Shown: positions 47,601-58,075, counted from the first letter of the stretch. The stretch: DNA of 64,000 nt from Patiria miniata (GCF_015706575.1 NW_024037055.1:12314262-12378261); one strand, 5' to 3'. The notes: generated from the sequence alone by a model not told the origin. Translations and numbers: made by a program.

Positions 47601-47765
47601 TATTGAATGCTTCGAGTGGTGTAGTAAAACTAGCCTCCCGAGGTGATCCATGGACCATTCTATTTTCCCGAGGAGAAGCCGAGGGAAAATAGAATGGTCC
47701 ATGGATCACCGAGGGAGGCTAGTTTTACTTCACCACGAGATAAAGCATTCAATATTTGTTTTATA
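47592..47765. repeat. Foldback repeat family R, copy B
   Basis: A nearly perfect palindrome: arms from ACAAATATTGAATGC through AAACTAGCCTCCCGAGG and CCATGGACCATTCTATTTTC, centre about 47678. It is directly attached to R2 copy B. Confidence 0.85.
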
Positions 47766-48157
47766 ACACTTCACCCACAGATTCTGCTTGATTTTAATAT
47801 TTTACATTATTTAAGTCTGAACACAGTTGAAATAAATTTCAATTTCAATACAAAATTGGTGAAAAATGTATTTCTCTCTTAAAAACTAACCCTTCACGAA
47901 ATGTTTGAACCCAAGGCTGCGGCACGCTCTCTTTGGAATAATACGTGCTACGCACAACGCGCAACGCGCACACCAGCATGCATTTGCACACAAATACCGC
48001 TCCGTGGAAATAGTACTTTGGTTGCTAATGGTATAGTACTTTGGTTGCTATGCGCATAGTACTTTGGCCGTGCACAGAAAGATAGCAAAAATAGAAAGTA
48101 ACATGTGACTCGCTCTCGGCCAATCAAGACACAGAATCTGTAGGTGAGGTGTTATAA
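47761..48157 (+). mobile_element. MITE family R2, copy B (complete)
   Basis: Inverted ends of about 26 bp (TTATAACACTTCACCCACAG against TTATAACACCTCACCTACAG). It contains the uninterrupted GTGGAAATAGTACTTTGG site that is occupied by the 159-bp MITE in copy A. No coding capacity. Confidence 0.75.
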
Positions 48158-48594
48158 TCCTAACTGTTGAATAGTATTTCCCATTCCCCATGGGCGGATA
48201 GTACTTTTTGAGCCGCGGCGTGAATGGGAGCAATAACGAATGTCATGTGATGTGAGTTCCACCAATCAAATGACTAGGATATGTATGTCAGTTATATAAA
48301 ACATTCAATCTGTCACCTCATGAAATTATTCTTACCATCGCACTCACAAACATTCGTTAATAACATTTGAAATATATTTAATAAAATGCCATAACAGGAG
48401 AGACAATGTTTATCCAGAACACCAAGAAATCTGGTAAACATTAGCATGTCAATTCCAAATACTGGCAGTAAAGCCAAGTAAACAGTAAGCCAAGTGTCTG
48501 TGATATGTTAACAAACCACCAAGTACAACTACATGTATGCTACACTTCTGCAGTATGCTCATATTTCACTTATGGCCAAACAAGATATTAAGAA

Positions 48595-48985
48595 AGTTTT
48601 TGGGGTGTTGGAGTGAACATACGGTGGTAGTACAAAACTGCCGGGCATTCCCAGCTTCCAATTTTCCTGGCTACATCAAGATCACAGCCTGTGTCAATTG
48701 CAACTGTAGCTGCTGTGGGTCGGAAGGATTTTGCACTGAAACCCCGCCCCCGTCGGTTCTAGTAGGCCACCGTTGTCGGAAACAATTTCGACTGACTTCC
48801 CCTTAACTGTGGGGAGAAACGAATGAAGTGCCATAAGTACTGCACACATTTCGCGATAATTGGAGGGCATGTTGCTCAACCTTTTGTTCCAAAAACCCGC
48901 TGCCTTTTGTTCATACATCCATGATGTCATCGGCTGAAGTCTTCCGAGCAACAACACAAAACCATTCGGGAATGTCATCAAAGCC
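48595..48985 (-). mobile_element. Tyrosine-recombinase retroelement fossil (DIRS/Ngaro-like)
   Basis: On the minus strand an RNase H-like piece (NYREMCAVLMALHSFLP, then VEIVSDN, about 48981-48790) is followed by a piece like the C-terminal end of a tyrosine recombinase (TVAIDTGCDLDVARKIGSW, about 48720-48640). RNase H followed by a tyrosine recombinase is the order in DIRS/Ngaro elements. Most of the element is missing and it is broken. It lies in intron 2 of UGT copy 2. Confidence 0.5.
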
Positions 48986-49084
48986 CAAAGGCAGCAGATG
49001 TTGGAATTTCTACATTGACTGATTCATCTGGTGCCACTGTGATCTCTCCGATTGACAAGGCTAATGTGCTGAATGAACAGTTCA

Positions 49085-50440
49085 GTTCAGTTCAGTTCAG
49101 TTTTTTTCACGAACGAAAACCTTGACAGTTTCCCTACATTACCAGACTTGGACTTACCCGACATGCCAGAAATTCATACACATCCAATTGGGGTTGAGAA
49201 ATTACTGAAAGATCTGAAACCAAGCAAAGCACCAGGACCTGATGCCATACCTCCTAGAATTTTGAAAGAGTGCGCCTCTGCTTTTGCACCAGTTTATTCT
49301 AAGATCTTCCAAAAATCACTGGATACTGGATGTTTACCTAAATAAGCTTGGCTTGAAGCGAACGTCATGCCACTTTACAAGAAAGTACGTGATAGGAAAA
49401 ATCCTGGTAATTACAGACCTGTGTCGTTGACGTCTATTCCATGTATGATACTAGAACATATTTTATATCATCACATAATGATTCATCTCGACAAGCATCA
49501 AGTACTGACAGATGCCCAACATGGTTTTCGCAGAGGTCGCTCCTGTGACACCCAGTTAGATGCCTTGACCCACGTCTTGGCTGGAATTCCTAACAATAAG
49601 AGTCAAGCTGACTTAATTGTAATTGTAAAAAAGCGTTTAATTCGGTGCCTCACCAACGTCTTTTAAGGAAGCTCCACAACATCTGCATCAGGAACAATGC
49701 TCTGAAATGGATTGACTCATTTCTCACTCAACGTCACCAACAAGTTGTTTTGGAGGGCACTTCTTCAAACAAGTCTAAGGTCAATTCTGGGGGTCCACAG
49801 GGGACAGTGCTGGGTCTTCTCCTGTTTTTAGTATACATTAATGATATACCACAGAACCTCAAATCGCATAGGTGAGACCCTTTGCAGATGACTGTATCAT
49901 GTACTGGGAAATAAAATCTGCAGCAGACCCTTGCATTCTTCAACAGAACATCAACACACTTGAAAAATGGGAAAAAGACTGGCACATGTCATTCAATGCC
50001 TCCAAATGTCACACCGTGAGGATCACCCACAAGAAGAACTCAGTCGACTCCAGTTATCAGATGGGTAAAACCAAACTACAAGAGGTTAAACATCATCCCT
50101 ACCTGGGGATTGAACTCAGTAATGATGTGGTCCACTCACATTGATCAGATCATCTTAAAAGCCAATCGTATGCTCGGACTTCTCAAGAGAAACATCCACC
50201 ACTGCAACAGTACCGCCAAGTACATTGCGTATCAGACACTAGTCAGACCAAGGCTAGAATATTGTTCCGCCATTTGGGATCCTCATCATGCACTAGTCAG
50301 ACCAAGGCTAGAATATTGTTCCGCCATTTGGCCCGGGATCCACATCATGCGTCGGATAAAAAGTAATAAGAAAGCATTCAACACAGAGCAGCTAGATTTG
50401 TTATGCAAGACTACAGCAGGGAGTCAAGCATCTCAGCAAT
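49085..50440 (+). mobile_element. LINE reverse transcriptase (CR1/Jockey-like), broken
   Basis: ORF2 remnant on the plus strand. It shows LKPSKAPGPDAIPPRIL, then [46 protein letters not shown], the catalytic FADD at about 49875, MSFNASKCH and RPRLEYCSAIWDP. The N-terminal endonuclease is missing. A stop near 49343 and frame shifts near 49640, 49870 and 50140 show it is dead. A 54-bp tandem duplication (50237-50340) repeats the RPRLEYCSAIW block. A (TTCAG)n stretch lies just upstream at 49078-49101. It sits in intron 2 of UGT copy 2. Confidence 0.88.
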
Positions 50441-50829
50441 GATGAATAAACTCAAATGGGACACTCTTCAAGATTGATGGGCCACAGTTCAGTTAGTCAC
50501 ATCGGGCTTACACCGAGTAATATAAAAGATCACCTGAACATCGTCAACTCATCAAGGGGAGTTTCTACTAGACAGACCGGACCTTTCTCATGTAGAGTCA
50601 TCACCACAAATAAGACTGCTTTCGTTACTCAATGTTACTCAATGTGTCTGCCTGATTATCACAGGCGCAATCGGGCTTGTCGTGTGGCGTCTTTTCGACC
50701 ACATCGGGGCAATCCTCGTTTCTAGTGCCGATAATCTCTTCTGAATATCGTTGAGCAAAGTAACAGTGTATTCTCACAAGAATCGTGTTCTGCAATGTTA
50801 CATTTTGTGACAATTTGAAGATTTTTTTA

Positions 50830-51120
50830 CGGCATCGAAAGCCGGATCATATGGCGTGAATGTGCGATAGAACACAATACCCCGGATGTCATGACCTGAA
50901 TTGTAAACGGGGCAGAGGTCATGACATCCAAGCCCACAGTGTGGGGGCGCTGTATCATTGTAATTACTGACCTACGTGTCATGGTATGCGTATCGTGTCG
51001 CTGTGCCATCGGTGATGGAACAATAACAAGTCGAGGAGGTACATGCAACGTGACATTTGGCAAACGTCAAGACGCAATGCAGTTTGTCGTCATCATCACA
51101 ACACCACAGGAAGAAGATAT
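50830..51120 (-). repeat. Left half of the ancestral intron-2 MITE in UGT copy 2
   Basis: In the minus direction GTGGTGTTGTGATGATGACG, TCTTGACGTTTGCCAAATG and TGTTCCATCACCGATGGCAC match copy 1 at about 6670-6770. It begins about 100 bp from exon 2, as in copy 1. Confidence 0.65.
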
Positions 51121-51223
51121 ATCACTGTCTTGACTGAGGAAGATTTCAAATAACTGACACAGCTTTCTGGAAAAGTTTAGATATTTTTTTGATACCCCTT
51201 CAGTATAAGTCGTTGAACTTTAC

Positions 51224-51542
51224 CTTTTTAAGAGGAGTCGAACCAGCTGTGAAGAGAACGTAAATAGTGTTTGGCTGCATGGGGCGAGGAAACTCTAAAG
51301 CGAAGCTCCCATGGAACATATACAGCGACGCTTGCTTGTTAGATTCATAGGTGCTGATCTCGGGTCGAATGTTATACTTGATTTTCAGCTGATCGAATCC
51401 TTTGAAGTCTATAGTCAGATACCACCAGTATATGTAGTACGTGTGCGCCAGGACGTTTTGGACTCGCTGGAAGAATGTCATTTTGTCCGTGAGTCCAAGC
51501 ACACGCTCTGGGATGTAGGATGCGTCGATAGGTAACCCTGCC
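51224..51542 (-). CDS. UGT copy 2 exon 2
   Basis: Reads AGLPIDASYIPERVLGLTDK to TAGSTPLKK, 319 nt as in copy 1. Acceptor TTTTCAAG, donor GTAAAG. Confidence 0.9.
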
Positions 51543-51580
51543 CTTGAAAATGAAAAGACAGACTTTTTGTTTGGTACATA

Positions 51581-51838
51581 CATTTTAATAATAATAGTAA
51601 TAATAATATTGGAGTCTTATATAGCGCACGTTTCTACCAACTATTAGGTACTCAAGGTGCTGGAGATATGTCTATTATTAAAGAAAGGTAAATAAAGTTT
51701 ATGAGAAATATGAGACCCATTATGTAGCACCTTATAAGGGTTTACAAGGTGCTGCAGCGCATATTGCAGCCACTGCCAGAAACACCGGGGCAATGCTGTA
51801 TTCCCTCCACTCTTACAAGTGCGGTAATACAAATTGTC
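51581..51838 (-). mobile_element. LINE or SINE 3' tail in intron 1 of UGT copy 2
   Basis: In the minus direction the sequence ends GTGCGCTATATAAGACTCC and an (ATT)n tail, the 3'-end style of L2-like non-LTR elements and their SINE partners. It is absent from intron 1 of copy 1. No coding part. Confidence 0.5.
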
Positions 51839-51930
51839 ATGCATTATAGGTAATATGCACTTTTACATGGTAAATATGTGTCGATCCTGCGTGTGTCAGC
51901 CCCAATTTACCATATGAAATACATACGTAC

Positions 51931-52833
51931 CACTCTCCATGCTTTGAAGGAACTGCGTGAACAACGCAATTGTAGATGAAGGGAATGTTTAGAGCCTGTG
52001 CCAGGAGCGGAATACACGGGATGTGGTCATCAGCAACCAACATGTCGAATTTCTCTTCTCGGAGCCTCTTCATGGTTGCTGCGTCTCCCAACAGATCGTC
52101 GCACTCGCGTAGCCACATGTCTGCGGTGCCAAGGTCATCGAGGCAAGGGCGGATCCAGGGGGGGGGGGCCAAAGGGGGCCATGGCCCCCCCCCCCCCCCC
52201 AAAAAAAAACGAAACCAATTTTTTTTTTTTTTTTGTGACATCGCAATAAAGGCAGGCAATGAGTACACCACCATCTTTTCCTCAAAAAAAAACATTGGTT
52301 AAAGTGGTCAGAAATTGCCTCAGATCGCACCACAGAGCATCTAGAATCCAAAAAATTTTTGTGACCCACTTTTTTAGGGGACCAAATTTTTTTTGGCCCC
52401 CTCCAAAATTGTGTTCTGGATCCGCCCTTGCATCGAGGAAGTCGCCCCTGACGACTGCGATAACCGGACCCCAGAAGGTCCTCAGGACGCCCGTGGTGAA
52501 CAACTTGCCTAGATTGGCCATGACGTCGGCCCGTTGATGCGGCGTGATGGTCGAGTTGTATACCACCGTGGTGAAGATTTCGGCGTCGGCCATTTGCATC
52601 TGTCGTGGGTTGGAGCTGCTGAACAGCGAGACCACCTTGTGACCCTGTCTCACAAGCTCCTTAGCAGACATGGACAGCGATGAATAATGACTGCCACCCG
52701 CCATGGAGACGAAGTACAGAAACTTGTACGTCTTGGGATCTGGGATCTGATCCTTCCCAATGGTGCTGTAGACGGGTGGCATCAACATGCAAGATGTTAT
52801 CAGTAGGAGAATGGTAACAGTTTTTGGAGACAT
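51931..52833 (-). pseudogene. UGT copy 2 exon 1, split by a MITE
   Basis: Start MSPKTVTILLLITSC, catalytic His in GGSHYSSLS, end in HGEW with a GTACGT donor. Without the insertion at 52144-52430 and one copy of the duplicated target the exon is 608 nt and open throughout. An upstream in-frame ATG (52848) would add five residues before the leader; copy 1 has no equivalent. Confidence 0.88.
52144..52430. mobile_element. hAT-type MITE, 287 bp, inside UGT copy 2 exon 1
   Basis: Perfect 13-bp inverted ends CAAGGGCGGATCC are flanked by an exact 8-bp duplication CATCGAGG (52136-52143 and 52431-52438). G, C, A and T runs fill the interior. It is related to 46398-46676. No transposase is encoded. Confidence 0.95.
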
Positions 52834-52876
52834 CGTACGGACCCTCATGCAGTAGCCTGGAAGAAAGTAGGAATGG

Positions 52877-52887
52877 ATTTATATATA
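52877..52887 (-). promoter_or_regulatory. TATA-like box of UGT copy 2
   Basis: TATATATAAAT on the minus strand, 44-54 bp before the start codon, in the same position as in copy 1. Confidence 0.5.
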
Positions 52888-52993
52888 CGAGCCTTGGCCT
52901 CGGCCGCTCACCTGGCGGGAGGAGTCGCCCGCTTCGCTACGCAGTCGATCACCATATAGCAGATTATCTGCATGAGCAATTCGTGAACACACA

Positions 52994-53290
52994 GATAATT
53001 TGTATCCTTGTGGAGTCATTTCTTCGTTCTCGTGTACTAAAGTTTTCGAGTTTGAAAGTATACTTTAAAAATGCTCCTATTTTAACCATAATTAATTTCC
53101 TGGGCTGAAATTCTGACTTAATATCCCTTACAAAAAATACTTCGATTTGCAACACATCAACACACCTTGGAAATTCCTAAATTTTGAGCAAATAACACAT
53201 ATCTTTTTCGTGATAACCTTGTGGAGACAATTCATCTGTAGAAATTGCTCTGTGGAGATGTATACAATCTTTTGTTCCACAGGGTACAAT
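52994..53290. mobile_element. MITE with CTTGTGGAGAC motifs, copy B
   Basis: Aligns in inverse with 17133-17453 along its whole length (TTTGTATCCTTGTGGAG to TTTTGTTCC). Its second end has decayed. It lies just upstream of UGT copy 2. Confidence 0.7.
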
Positions 53291-53291
53291 G

Positions 53292-54335
53292 TCAGGGGCG
53301 GATCCAGGAATTTGCGGGGGAGGGCGGGTCATCAGCAACAGATTTTGAAATGTAGGCAGGTTTCTTCTCCGGACGCTTGGCCTCCGAAAATCAATAGGTG
53401 GGGTTGGTGGTGTGAAAACAAACGTGAACGAACAAGGAGACCTAGGAACGAAAATGCCGGATGTGAAAGGTCGAAAGTTCGTTTTTACGTATATCCAAGT
53501 AATTTCTCGTCATTTTTTTCTTGAGGAAAACCAAGATAAATTTCCAGAAAGAATGTTTCTTGGGATCATTATGGTTAGAAATCCTTCTGTCAAAAATTGA
53601 AGCCAGAAAAAGGGCGACCTAGTGTAAAATGCCCGTAGGCGGGTTGCACGAGGGGGCCGGAAGCTCGCCGCGTGACATTTTATTTTCAGGCTCTTATGGA
53701 GCCAGAATGTACGCCATTTTGTCGTTGAGCTTTCGGACCCCTCCGCGACCCTTCCACAGGCATTTTACTCGGGGTTGCCCTCTCACCTGCTATTCGAGGG
53801 ATCCGGAAGCGCGCCACCAGGGGTCAACTTTCAGGCTCTACTGGCTATGATTTGAAACTTTGCATGGCCGCGGTAGTGTAAATAATTAGTGAGGTTTGCG
53901 GTAGCACAATGCATGTGAACAAACTCGCCCGAGGGTGTCGAGCAGTACACGTCCACTACTACTGCTCTCTAACCCTGTATTGGATCATAAAAATAATTGG
54001 CAACATTTTTGAATACGTATGCAAATGAGAATAGTCAGGTGCCCGCCTGTTCGTTACATTAGCGGGTTTTTTTAATGCGGTGTCTGGGGTGAAAACAAAA
54101 TCAATTTGTCACGCCGTGAGTTACGAAAACACGAAGTCAAAATGTTACAATCTTATCCCGCCAATGTGCAGTATCACATTTCATATTATGAGCAAGTTGG
54201 AAATGAAAGGAGTATGGACGTTATAATTACAATTTACACGTTGGAAATATCAATGTTAGCCCAGATTTAGAATCTCAATTAAATTTAATTACATTATCCC
54301 CACTTATTACCCGTTGACATCTTTAAGATTATTTC
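53292..54335. other. No gene recognised; one hAT-like end
   Basis: CAGGGGCGGATCCAGGAATT near 53294 looks like a hAT-type terminus, related to the ends of the exon-1 MITE, but no partner end was found. The rest of this kilobase holds no supportable exon. Confidence 0.35.
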
Positions 54336-54339
54336 AAAT

Positions 54340-54933
54340 AACTTTGTGGTCCACAGAGACACCCTGTCTCCATTTGTGTGGTCACACTGGGCTCGGTCGT
54401 AGACCTATAAAACCACATGCTAGATTCTTAGTATTTGCTGTCCTTGGTTTAATTCACTTACAGTTACCCACAATCCATTATGTTCCATTCCTGTATTTAA
54501 TCAGCCCCTCTCCCCCTCAGTCCTCACTTTCTCCTTTCACTGTCTCTCTCTCTGTCAAGCGATTTTAGTCGGTGCTCTCAATAAACACACCTGACCCTAT
54601 AAATTCTAATCCTTGTCACGAGTTTTATTCCTTCAGTGAAAGTTTCTTCTCCGTCTTCAACTTAATCTTCGCTCGGGCTATACGTGCTACCAGGAGACAT
54701 ATCATTCTATAGACCGCTTGCAGACGCGATCGATAATTGACGCGCGAAGGTGCACGACGCCATGTTATGGGACAAAATGTGCATGGATAGATATACGCCT
54801 GTCCCACAACATGGCGTCGCGCGCCTTCGCGCGTCGATTATCGAACGCATCTGCAAGCGGTCTATACCTCCATGCTGTAACCAAGACTCTAGGACTGGTA
54901 GTCAACCACCTATGAACAAAATACTTGTGTTAC
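54340..54933 (+). repeat. Possible solo or orphan LTR
   Basis: The stretch ends TTGTGTTACA followed by ATTGGTAGCAGCGG, which reads like an LTR end and primer-binding site. Upstream lie a CAATAAA-type signal (54580-54587) and a pyrimidine-rich R-like region. No pol follows and the start is undefined. It is interrupted by the 159-bp MITE. Confidence 0.3.
54708..54866. mobile_element. Palindromic MITE, 159 bp, copy B
   Basis: Same length as the copy at 11023-11181 and differs from it at only a few positions. Ends TATAGACCGCTTGCAGACGC and inverse, with TATA at both edges. Confidence 0.85.
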
Positions 54934-55689
54934 AATTGGTAGCAGCGGTTTTTCACCTGCCCAAGGCATCGTCACTTCCACGTCTGTCTCCATATCTTCA
55001 TCTTCATCTTCTAGCCCCTATATTCAGTAACTCTGTGTGAGTGGAACTTTTTGCTGCTGAAGAGACGAAACAGAACATCTGTTTCCCACATCCATGCAGT
55101 CGTCGTCGTCATCCTGGCAAGAACTTTCTTCATTTCGTCCATCCCTGCATTGTACGTCAGGTATAAACTGCCTGATACCCCCTACAAGTTTTTGTCGTTT
55201 GCCTGTCCGGTGTCCTGTCTTCTAGCATCCGTATCTCCACTTTTCCTGCGCCTGGTCCAGCCAACATCTTCAAACTGTTCCAGCATCTTCATATTTTCCT
55301 TGGCGACTTCTCTATTTTCCTGCTTCTCGCCGCCATCTTCAATCTGCGTCCATCCAGCCACCTTCTTCAAACTTTTCCAGCTTATAGCTACCTTCGCCCC
55401 GCTCTTCCTGAGTCTGGCTGAAGTGTTTCCTGCGTCCTCTGAACTGTGAGTGTTCCTGCTTCACACACACCAGTGCCCACATTCACACCGTTTCGCCCAG
55501 CTCTTCTTTCCTTTTCTTGAACTGTTCCTAATCGCCGACCACCATCTCATCCAGCTCTTCTTTCCCGTTCGTCACCTGTTCCTGATCGTCGAACTGTATT
55601 CCTGTCATCTTGTTCTCCTTCTCTGCTCGTCGATCTGCTCTCCTGCCGGAACGTCTGCTGGCGAGCCAAGTTGACATCTGAATAGCAAG

Positions 55690-56330
55690 TCACATTGTAT
55701 TTTTTGTTTACCCATAGTCTTGTTGTACCATTCGATTGTTTTGCTTTGATTTGTTGTTGATTTTTCCCATATTGTATTTGTAATTTCTGTTGACGTTACT
55801 CCTTAGCTCTGTTTTATATTCAATTGTTTCACTTTCAAGATTTTGATATTTTCCATAGTGATTTGTTACTTATTTTCGCGTCCGATATACTTGTTTTTCT
55901 CCTCATTTCATTTGAAACCACGAATGTGGTGTTTTTGATTGGTTCTTAATGTGTTTTTAACTTATCTTTCATCAGTCTCTATACAGTTTAAAATGTTGTA
56001 AGATAATTTTGTGTTCTAATCAATGGAAAGGGGGGTCAATGCAGCGATAGGGGCGGGGTGATCTGTTGGTTACTCGGTTTTAATTTCTTTGTTGGTTTGG
56101 TTACACTTGAATGGTTTTAAGGTTTTAAGGCCTTTTATTTATTTTTGACGGTTTACCTTAAAATATTTAATACATTTTTTTCGCTGTAAAATTGTATGTG
56201 TAAATCTAGTTTAATCATTATAACTGTATTTTTTAGTGTTCTGTTTTGGAGCTTTCATCAATGTTTAGACATGTAAATTTTCCATTTTTATCTTTTAAAT
56301 GGACAATAAATGAATTGAATTGAAATGACA
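55690..56330 (+). mobile_element. Retroelement 3' UTR with TGAAT tail
   Basis: A T-rich stretch ends AAATGGACAATAAATGAATT then GAATTGAAAT, the tail style of CR1-like non-LTR elements. No ORF remains in it. The region before it (54940-55680) is C/T-rich without a recognisable protein. Confidence 0.4.
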
Positions 56331-56356
56331 CTTTCCAGTTCAAATGTCCCGAAAAA

Positions 56357-56707
56357 GTGACTCAGACAAGTGTCATTCCGGCCCGGAAAAGTGTCGGGTT
56401 GACCCGGGTTTTGGTCGGACCTGAGCCAAGATGTTTGTGCGTACCCATCAGTGAGGCTTTAAAGAGACTTAAAGTTAAACTGAAAGTGTTTCCTTTGATT
56501 TCAGTCGAACCTGACAGCGTTATGGATATTGCACTAATGACGGGTGGGAGAGCAATAGCGGTAAATACCAAGAAAAGGGGACACTGGGATCTTGATGACG
56601 TCGTTGCCGTGGACATCCTCCAACAGCACTATATGCAACTGTGCACAAACATGGATGCACCCAGCAGGCATTACTTTGTACACGAAGTTAGCGCTCTAGT
56701 AATTTAA
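56357..56707 (+). CDS. Unrecognised open frame, 116 codons
   Basis: Starts directly after the LINE-like tail. The predicted peptide has mixed composition, with a GGRAIAVNTKKRGHWDLDDV core. I recognise no family. It might be an exon fragment, part of a decayed element, or chance. Confidence 0.15.
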   Translation: MTQTSVIPARKSVGLTRVLVGPEPRCLCVPISEALKRLKVKLKVFPLISVEPDSVMDIALMTGGRAIAVNTKKRGHWDLDDVVAVDILQQHYMQLCTNMDAPSRHYFVHEVSALVI

Positions 56708-57368
56708 TATAGCTCTATGCTTGAAACGGAATGTATGATCAAATCTGCGAAAAATCAAGTAAATCCAGTTTGTTGTTGTTGGATGTTGGAACGTCACAGT
56801 GGCGCCTTTTCAATTGTTTTTTTGTTCATGACTTGCGATTTAATTATGTAAAACTGACAACTCTTAAGATTTTGTGTGTGGGACCTTGAGTTGTTTTCTT
56901 TGGTTTGGTTTGGTTTGGTTTGGGTTTTTATTGTTTTTTAATAGAAATGAACCATTTTTTTAAATCCGAAGTTTTCTCTAATTATTTTCATCCTCAGACC
57001 GTTCTGCCAAATCTTTGGTGGTATTATCAGACAGTCAAATACGGGTGAACAACTGGGCTGCTTTAAAGCCACCAAAATCTGAGCGGACTTTATAAGCCAC
57101 TAGAACACCACCCGGGAACTCTATCGTATACACGCCCTGAAGTTCCTGGTGTATAATCTGAAGTTTCCGGAGAAACATTTAAAGATTGCATCTCCCTCTC
57201 ACAAAAGTGGGAAGGAGGTATATCTTCGAGTTTTTGTTCTTTTTTTTATGTTGTGAATTGTTTAAAGGATTGCCCTGTTAAAGCTAATCGAAATTTCTTT
57301 TTAATACCGAGTTATTTTTAAGGCACCTGAAACGAAATGCAACTGTTCCTTTTTTCTTCAAAATAATG

Positions 57369-57460
57369 TTAAAGGTTAATTATAGTCCATCATTTGTAAT
57401 GTGTGCATTTTGTTCGTTTGAAGCAACAGACGTGCTCAAAATCTAAAGAAGGGTGCTGAC
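57369..57460 (-). mobile_element. Truncated TTAA-type MITE
   Basis: TTAATTATAGTCCATCATTTG and the following 70 bp match, in inverse, the right end of the MITE at 44806-45155. The other end is missing. Confidence 0.55.
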
Positions 57461-57991
57461 ATTACCAGCACACTTTCCGAAAATAAGGTTCGGCCACCTT
57501 TCTATGAAAAGCCTCACTGGCTCATGGTTTTGTGCGTAAACCCTGTCAGTGGCGGACGATCACACTCAATTGACTTCGGCAAAACCGCAAGTCCCGTCAT
57601 AAAGAATAAGTTAACCGGACCATTTTTTCCAAGAGTGTGATTCTAATGTAACTGAGAGAAAGATAAAGAAAGATTATATATGTAAATTGTATCAATACTC
57701 ACAAAATGCAGGTTATTCTTTCATCAAGAGTAGACGAGCTCAATATGCCAGTAACAGTAAACCTGTTGCACCGAGCGAGCCTATGCGAACTATTTTGGGA
57801 CACCATCAAAGATCAGCCCTGCCCTTGTTACCGGTAACCTTTGTTTTCGAACAAAGTCCAATCCAGTATGTCACAGGAAATGATAAGTACATTATAAACC
57901 GGGCGAATTTGTTGGCAGGTAGGAACAATTAATTATCGATGAAACATAGTATACAAATATAACATGGTTTGAGGGTGGACAGTCGATATTC

Positions 57992-58075
57992 GCTCCCCGG
58001 GGTATTTAATTGGAAGTTGATAAACTAGTTCCCGAGGCGAACACTTGTTTGTCAACTTTCAATACCGAGGGGAGC
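57992..58075. repeat. Hairpin repeat
   Basis: GCTCCCCGGGGTATTTAATT and the inverse of TCAACTTTCAATACCGAGG form an imperfect stem of about 35 bp. AACATGG occurs on both flanks. Confidence 0.5.

Larger units (their letters stand above)
41087..52833 (-). pseudogene. UDP-glycosyltransferase copy 2, inverted paralogue with MITE in exon 1
   Basis: Five exons on the minus strand: 52833-51931 (interrupted), 51542-51224, 45538-45307, 44475-44256 and 41375-41087. Exons 2-5 have exactly the lengths of copy 1 (319, 232, 220 and 289 nt) with the same phases and GT-AG sites. Exon 1 differs by one extra codon once the insertion is set aside. The only lesion I see is a 287-bp hAT-type MITE with its 8-bp duplication (295 bp added) in exon 1, which shifts the frame and adds stops. 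The residues for catalysis, the UGT signature and the membrane anchor are all kept. It may be a recent pseudogene, a segregating insertion allele, or still give rise to transcripts that splice out part of the insertion. Introns are 388, 5685, 831 and 2880 bp, mostly transposon sequence. Confidence 0.88.

Noticed and set aside
41087-52833. Treating copy 2 as several independent UGT gene fragments
   Set aside because: The pieces lie in the correct order and orientation with matching phases and splice sites, so they are exons of one gene with enlarged introns.
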